The position numbers and the translations under genes are program-made. The notes beneath the pieces are model-generated. The model made no database searches. It had not been told where the DNA came from and saw only the letters and a list, made by a program, of their open reading frames with translations. A DNA stretch of 64,000 nucleotides. Source: Malaya genurostris (lineage: Eukaryota; Arthropoda; Insecta; Diptera; Culicidae). This document shows, piece after piece, positions 57,489 to 64,000 of the stretch (its first letter is position 1; every line of letters begins with the position of its first letter). The stretch covers positions 984,001 through 1,048,000 of the forward strand of contig NC_080571.1 in NCBI RefSeq assembly GCF_030247185.1, given 5' to 3'.

Positions 57489-60400
57489 TTCAACTGAATT
57501 ATAAATCTATGGTTACTCTAATTCTACGTCGCCTACTAGATCTCTTTTTCCGAAAAGAAAAAGTTACTGTAGTTTAAATTGAATTACTATTTCCACCTAG
57601 CAGTTCAACTTGAATTCTGATATTTTGATTATTGAACCGAAAATGCAATTATTTTCTGATGTCTTGGATGTAAATGCCAATTATTGGACTGATAACTTCA
57701 TGATGAGGAATTAGAATGATGAGCTCACCCTCACTTGAAATACATTTTCTATCGGAAGTTTTGATGAGCTCGATACGTCCTTCTTCAATCAAATCATCAG
57801 ATGGGTTTGAGCACGTATTGCGGGAGGGTTCATGCTTGTACTTTGTATTATGGTTGGACCCGTTTAGATCTCACTTCAGTTACAGACATGAGAAGACAGA
57901 CATGAGATAGAATGGATCAGCTGAAGGTCACAGACTTACAGTGTTATCCGAATATACCGAAAAGTATGACGGCTATATTGTTCACCTAATCATATTCAGG
58001 TGTGCCAGAAAATTCGAAAACCAGCACACAGATTTGAGTGAGTTAAAAACATTGCATTTTTATAAAACTTGTGATAGTGTGGAAACAAATTGGTTTGATT
58101 GGAAATGTAAAGTTAACTGAGTTTGCCGAAAACTAAAGCTTATTGAACCTAGCGAAACGTTAAATTTTTCTTGTATCAACTTTCAGTAATTCAATTGGTT
58201 TCTCGATTATTTCTATTCTGCCTCAAATAGTACTGAATATCGGACATTTTCCTTTTTTTCTTAGATGATAATAATAAAATGAACTTCGGAAAACCCGCAA
58301 AATCCCTGAAATAACTCTCGATTCAAATACCTCCAATGGTAAAATGTTGCTTCTAACAACAATATCAAAGCCGGTCGATTTAACCAATGCAAACAAAAGC
58401 TCCTAGCGAAGAGAAATACTCTCGAGGACACGAGAACAGCAACATCTAAGTATTATTTGTTGGACAGGTTTGCAGTAGAATATCCTATCGACCCGGGTCG
58501 AACCCGCCGAGGACAGCGAACGATGTTATTTGCAGTGGACGACTTTCTCTCCTTTTCCTCTGGCGAATCAACGGGTCTGGCCTTTCCGTACCACCTTACC
58601 GAACCAGCACGGACTTTCATTTGCTCGGTGGTTTTACTGTTTCCTCAGGGTAAAAAGTTTTCGGTTGAACTGAAATGAAACTTGCTCTTCATCATCGCTA
58701 TCTCCAGAAAGACAGCAGTTTCCAATAGCGGATGAATGTTAAAATAAACATTTAATGGTGATAAAATACTGCGGTGTTTGATAACTGCCCGTTACAACAA
58801 AACCCGTCTGCAAATGCAGTTCAATTAAAAATTTTCCATTGCGCGTGTTATGACAGCAAACAAACGAAGTACGTGCCTGAATGAATCGAAAAGCCGACTT
58901 TGTACACGAGACAAACTTTCTTTATTGTTTTCCATAAAAATGAAAACACGTTGCAGCTGCTTCCGAACAGCCTTCGAGTGGTTTAGTTCGCAACGAAGAA
59001 ACAACGCTGTTGTGAATTTAATCCCTACTGTTTTACATGAGATAAATCAGTATTTGTGTACGAATGACAACAAAAAAACAACACAATATTGGCTAGACCT
59101 GCGGTGTAGGTTATTAGTGATCCACTTGATGTCTGTTTTTCGTCGATTAAATTTGACAAAGTTTGTGGTCCAGCAGTGTTTGATTAAATCGAGCTCATTC
59201 AAGCAAAACGAACTTGGATCTTAGTAGGCTTGTAAAGTTTTTTACAGTCGGATATTCGCAGTTGATTTTGTTGTTGTTAAATTCTTTAAAAAAATCAACA
59301 AGTACCTATGGTTTCACTTATCTAATGTCAAAAAAAAGTTGGATCCTAGCATCATCAACTACGAAATGTAAGAGTGAAATGAACGGATTGAACGGATACG
59401 GCCACAAACCCGGAAACTAACGTTGGCTGGACAATGTTTGAAAAGTCGGATCTTGGAACATTCGAATGAATGTTTCAATGAACGGGCGCGTGTCGATTGT
59501 AAGACTCCTGTAAGACGCTGGAGCAGGTCCTGAAGATGTGGTACCGCCATAACTTCATTATAGTACCACACTTACTGCAGCGGTGCTACAAATCAGCACG
59601 TGAAATTGGCAAATCTGCGAACCTATTAAAGAGCAAAAATTAGATTTTCTAAAAGCCATTGGGAAGGCTTCCCTTCTTCCTTGAAAGCGATTACCATTCC
59701 CGAAAATTGGCTTTGGAAGATCCGAATTTAATCATATGTGCATTTGCGTAGATATCTGTACTACTATTCACTGCACTGATATCACACGACGTAGAACTAC
59801 TCTTTGAATTATGTATAGGAATGCGAATTCTAAATACGAAAAAAAACATGCAAACAGTGGTCAGGTCGCATCGATTCGAATAGATAAAATTATATGTTTG
59901 GGTTCGAAACTTTAATAAATAACAAAAAATGTATAATTTTCCATGTTTACCAAGCCGTACACTGAAATGAAAATCTTATTTATATACTTCAGATTTGTCA
60001 TATGAATCATATATGGAATATAATTTATAGAAGTTATATGGAAAATTATAATCTTTATTTGAAGTGTACGTTAAATCTAAATAGACGTTACCATGATGAA
60101 GGTTATAAGAATATCCCATATAATTTATATTGAAATATGAACCGTACGCAGATGATATTTCATAGAAGACATATGATAACCTATGACATTTAATGGAACT
60201 CTACATAAAATCTAAATGATGTTCAATAAATTTTATATCTTCATAATCTTTATGATATTGATAAGAATACCATATACAAGTTATGCGAAAAGTCGATAAA
60301 ACTTAAGCCAATATTCATTATATTTTTCTATAGATCGCATGCTGATTATATTTAATAAAAGTTATGTGAAAACTTATAACCTTTATTGGGAAGCGTACAT

Positions 60401-62264
60401 AAAATCTGCAACAAGGAAAAAAATGCACCCGTTTCTTAAGCTTAGGCATATAAAGGAGTTTGTTTTTACGAAAGAATAATCGTGAATCATGCGGCTTGAA
60501 ATTGAAGAAATAGTTGTGTCCTCGATATTCATCGAATGTTCCACACAGTTTTTTGGGAAGTTCTCAATGTTATTTTAAATCACTGATAAGACAGCTCATT
60601 CAACTTCGTTAAAGAATACGACCCAACGGATCATGAAATAAATATCCAGTACGCTTCATTACTCTGTCAATGTAAGAGGATTGAAATTTTTTATTTTTAG
60701 TTTCGGGATCTCACTTCTCCTCCGCAAATATTAGGAGGTGCTTCTTTACGGAAGTGACCACTAGTATAGCTTAAATCCTCGAAAAAATTTATTGATAAGA
60801 CCAAGGATGGCTTTTATCGTATCAAATAATGCTCACTCGCAACTCTTCCACGATGAAATCGGTGCCATCAAAGAGAATCGGAAATCATCGCAAGAACAAG
60901 AAAACCGGCATGGTACATTTAACATAGAATAGACACTAGTGCGAGAGCGAATTTCTCTCGATGGCCTGTCTGAGAATCAAAGGTTAGCTCGCTGCTGTGG
61001 GGATTCTCTCTGAAGCAACAAACGGTCGCTTATTCTCGTTTCGCGATCCGATTCTGTATGGGCAGTGGATAATTGCGATAAAATCATTTTACTATTGCCG
61101 CTTATTCTAACTATGTGCTTATAACCTTTGTATAATTTGTGTCTATGAAAATGTATGTGAATGCTCCACACAAGGGTTTTTAAATATTGCAACCTAATAT
61201 GAGAATCATCAAGTCGAATCATCGATTCGATTTTCTGCGATAATTGTCAACTTGCGATTCTTTCTTGGTAAATTCCACACAGCGGCGATCATTATCAGAC
61301 TGAAATTTTTTTAAGGGCCATGAAATACTCAGAGTATGAAGTGGAGCGAAGAAATGTAGAAAAATTCTCTCGAGGTTCATGCATTGAGAGACTCGAATTC
61401 TTGTAGCTTCTTCTACCGGATTGAAAATGTTGTATACAATATAGATAAAAATCGAGCAGCTTCTGTCAAATTTTCAGCAATCACCAACACTGGATAAGAC
61501 ATTCATTGATAAGACAATTATTGTTATTGTAGTTTTTGATTTTCTTTAAACACCATAATCCCAGTATTTTTAATATGAATCATATACACATCACTTGTTC
61601 AATCAAATGCAATCATTTGATCTATATATAAATGCTATATAAAACTGGGATGACCTCCATCGAAAGTTATATACAAACAAATTTTATAAAACTAGTCATA
61701 TGGTATAGATGAACCTATCAATATAAACTCGAAGTGAATATAATATGCGCTTCATAAGTTGCTCCAATGTGTGTTGTGTGGATATCTAGTAATGATTATA
61801 AGGCGCTCCTATAAATTTGACTCAGACTAGAAATTTCATTGGTTATATGAAAATCTTGTAGAAATAACATTAGGAAGAGTTTTATGTTTCAAAAGATTAT
61901 CTTATATATTTGTCATGATGTTGAATACACCAAGTAACTATCATTGGAAATGCTAATAGTTCAAAATGATTAGAATATCATATATCTCTCTGCATTAGCA
62001 TAGAATAGGCGCGACTATTCAAACTGAGAAACTTCACACAATAGAAATTAGTATTGAATCGACTTGGTTAGTTTATGCCGTAGAAAAGGATTCTATGCTC
62101 ATCAGCTTTCTGTGGATTTTTATTCGCCGTTCGCCTCGCAATGATTTTTGTAGGAATTCTGCTGGTTTTTTCCATTCGAGATGCTGAACGACCTCGATAT
62201 TCGAGAGCTGGATGATTTTTATCAGGGGTGACATTATGCATCCAAATAGAATCGACGTGAAATT
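57489..62264. other. 4.8 kb without recognised genes
   Basis: Many short ORFs, none with similarity. 58457-58678 is less AT-rich (RFAVEYPIDPGRTRRGQR..) but unrecognised. 59950-60430 contains several degenerate copies of a unit with GAAGTTATATGGAAAATTAT and CGTACATAAAATCT, spaced irregularly; related sequence may lie at 61560-61930. No TIR or duplication was fixed. Confidence 0.45.
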
Positions 62265-62425
62265 TTTCTTTTCTGTTTCAACAGACTTCGAAGCCGAAGC
62301 GTTCAGAATCATTGCATGACTAATACTACGATCTTACTCATACTAAGAATCCTTTCAGGTCGGGGCTCAAACATACGACAACTGGTTTGTAAGACCAGCG
62401 CCTTATGCATTGAAGTGCCAACCCT
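62265..62425 (-). mobile_element. tRNA-Val-like SINE, diverged copy
   Basis: On the minus strand: GGTTGGCACTTCAATGCATA, GCTGGTCTTACAAACCAGTT (anticodon loop CTTACAA intact) and TATGTTTGAGCCCCGACC (B-box with one change), then ATTCTGAACGCTTCGGCTTC. Confidence 0.8.
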
Positions 62426-62710
62426 TGTCCGTACAAAGACTAGTCCAAACGTGTTTCATTTTTAATTGAATTATGTTGACACAGCACCTCTTATCGTCAG
62501 GAAAAATGTTTTCAGGAAATTCAAAATTCTGCAGAATATCGAAAGTACATTTCATTTTGATACTAATAAGGATATGAGGAACGCAAAAGATAACTGCTTC
62601 CTAAATTTTCAAAAAAGAAATTAACAGTGATTTTGGCAATATTTGTGTAGTCCTACGTCAACAATTTGAGTAACCCACTAAACTACTTCTTGTAAAGCTT
62701 GCTTCATTTA
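62426..62710. other. Short intergenic stretch
   Basis: Nothing recognised between the SINE and the D37E element. Confidence 0.5.
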
Positions 62711-63682
62711 GAATTGGAACAAACTTTTGCTCATATTGTATGATTTTTTAAATCCCGCAAATCGACTGTACTTTGTAAACAATCAACATGGAAGCCGAAA
62801 AAAGGGAAAAAATTGTGCACAGTTATTTGTATAATCCATTGTGGTCTGCATCTAGGCTAGCTAAACAGCTGAAATTGCCCAGAAATACCGTATGGCGCGT
62901 TATCAAACGGTATAAGGAATCATTGACGACGATTCGGAAGCCTCAAGCCAATCGTTGGAGTGAAACTGTCGACCGGAAACTGCGTGGTGAGATTTTGAGG
63001 ACGATTAAGAGGAATCCTAATCTGTCGGACCGTGATCTGGCCAGAAAATTCGGTGCTGCCCATAGTACCGTGAGGAGAACTCGACTCCGGGAAGGAATCA
63101 AGTCGTATCGAGCTAGCAAACAGCCAATTCGGACCTTAAAACAGAATAGTGTGGTCAAAATTCGTGCTCGGAAACTATATGACCAGGTGCTTACCAAGTT
63201 CGACGGGTGTCTTCTGATGGACGATGAAACCTATGTCAAGGCTTACTTCGGGCAAATCCCAGGTCAAAAATTTTACTTGGCAACGGCTCGGGGGGATGTT
63301 GCGGTCAAATTTAAATTTGTTTTTGCCGACAAATTTGAAAGAAAATTTATTATTTTGGCAGGGCATTTGCAGCTGTGGCAAAAAAATAAGAAAGTTTTCG
63401 TTACAAATAAGACAATGACATCGGAACTATACCAAAAAGAGTGTCTCCAAAAAGATGACGATCTGGCGGAATAAGATAGCTAAAACGATGGACGAAGAAG
63501 GTGTGCGCCGCCTAATGAGCCGTGTTACAGGAAAAATTCGAGAATTCCTTCGAAACCGTGACGAATGATTTTATCCGTATTTTTTTTTTAAAGTATGAAG
63601 AAAACGCTACAGTTGTATAAAAAAAGATTTTGAATTCAATAATAAATAACTGAAATACAAGCAATTGTCTTTGTTCCAATGC
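62711..63682 (+). mobile_element. ITmD37E mariner-like element, internally deleted
   Basis: Ends GAATTGGAACAAA and inverted GCATTGGAACAAA lie next to TA on each side (62709-62710 and 63683-63684), giving a ~970-bp element. Contains one transposase gene with an intact N-terminal half. Confidence 0.75.
62788..63474 (+). pseudogene. ITmD37E transposase, DNA-binding half intact, catalytic half deleted
   Basis: The 228-codon frame from ATG 62788 has two helix-turn-helix motifs: residues ~15-45 (SASRLAKQLKLPRNTVWRVI) and ~75-105 (NLSDRDLARKFGAAHSTVRR). The first catalytic Asp is in CLLMDDETYVKAYF (about residue 146). After KFYLATARGDV.. the reading resembles KFERKFIILAGHLQL (decayed) and YQKECLQK. 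A deletion then removes the DLAS..PIE region with the second Asp and Glu, and the frame changes; the true C-terminus (TIWRNKIAKTMDEEGVRRLM) is readable to TGA at about 63567. If expressed it could bind ends but not cut. Confidence 0.88.
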
Positions 63683-63684
63683 TA

Positions 63685-64000
63685 TCTGTAACAAACTTTA
63701 GTGTTTCATGTACGGGAATGTTGATGTACGTTTTTGAAGATATCGACTCTGGGAATTTCGAGATTTCTGAGATCACAAATTTATTTTTAATGCCAAATAT
63801 TTTGAAATTATCTTAAGCGTCGAGATAACACCAGACCTTGGCTTTTTTATGCAATTCTAAAACATTTGGCATAAAACATTCGATTTAAAAGTTTCAGAGT
63901 CGATTTTTTTCAACAAACAACATTTTTTTTGAGAGGACACTAAATTTTGAACGATTTGGCCATTGGCATCAAAAACGAGAATTTTCGATTTCAGAAATAG
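63685..64000. other. Right edge, no feature recognised
   Basis: AT-rich; no coding sequence or repeat recognised. Confidence 0.5.

Overview
This is a eukaryotic, AT-rich, intron-containing and transposon-dominated window. It is most likely from a culicine mosquito (Aedes or a relative). This is an inference from several signs together: a Feilai-like tRNA-derived SINE, two ITmD37E-type transposases (a family first described in mosquitoes), a Jockey/Juan-like retroelement, abundant (CA)n-linked interspersed repeats, and an insect-type GBF1/gartenzwerg gene with short introns.

Only two host genes are convincing, both at the left end on the minus strand. At 172-2959 are the first four coding exons of GBF1 (garz in Drosophila), the Golgi Arf guanine-nucleotide exchange factor, running off the left edge inside its Sec7 domain. 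At 6628-7428 is a small two-exon gene for a Di19-type zinc-finger plus RING-H2 protein, a probable ubiquitin ligase, preceded by a 10-codon uORF whose stop overlaps the main start codon.

The remaining ~56 kb is a layered graveyard of mobile DNA. Region by region: 3.2-3.9 kb, an inverted-repeat pair; 4.7-6.4 kb, (CA)n-linked repeats; 7.7-9.1 kb, a TA-flanked TIR element; 9.8-14.3 kb, palindromic and TIR MITEs; 15.3-16.1 kb, a SINE, a MITE and a mariner-like N-terminus; 18.1-21.5 kb, a two-gene PIF/Harbinger transposon with a 5'-truncated D37D mariner-like element fused in frame into its transposase; 21.8-22.9 and 26.0-27.2 kb, two copies of a Harbinger-like MITE; 23.6-24.3 and 40.1-41.0 kb, two fold-back elements with tandem-repeat arms and perfect 8-bp target duplications; 27.6-30.9 kb, non-LTR reverse-transcriptase remnants; 33.3-34.8 kb, a 5'-truncated Jockey copy; 35.5-36.4 kb, an internally deleted DD41D mariner-like element; 43-52 kb, SINEs, a D37E relic, a 59-unit AAT microsatellite and a Tc1-like relic; 52.9-53.6 kb, a deleted D34D mariner; 54.2-57.5 kb, a 3.3-kb TIR element carrying a broken intron-containing gene of an uncharacterised insect family; 62.7-63.7 kb, a second ITmD37E element.

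The two strongest candidates for something undescribed are (1) the fold-back pair, which share a GC-rich core but carry arms built from different though related ~16-bp units, one copy sitting in a repeat whose empty version occurs elsewhere in the window; and (2) the 54.2-57.5 kb element, whose TIRs, subterminal motif copies and 4-bp target duplication suggest that its uncharacterised gene is a transposase. No functional transposon gene is intact, and no tRNA, rRNA, CRISPR array or virus-derived gene was recognised.
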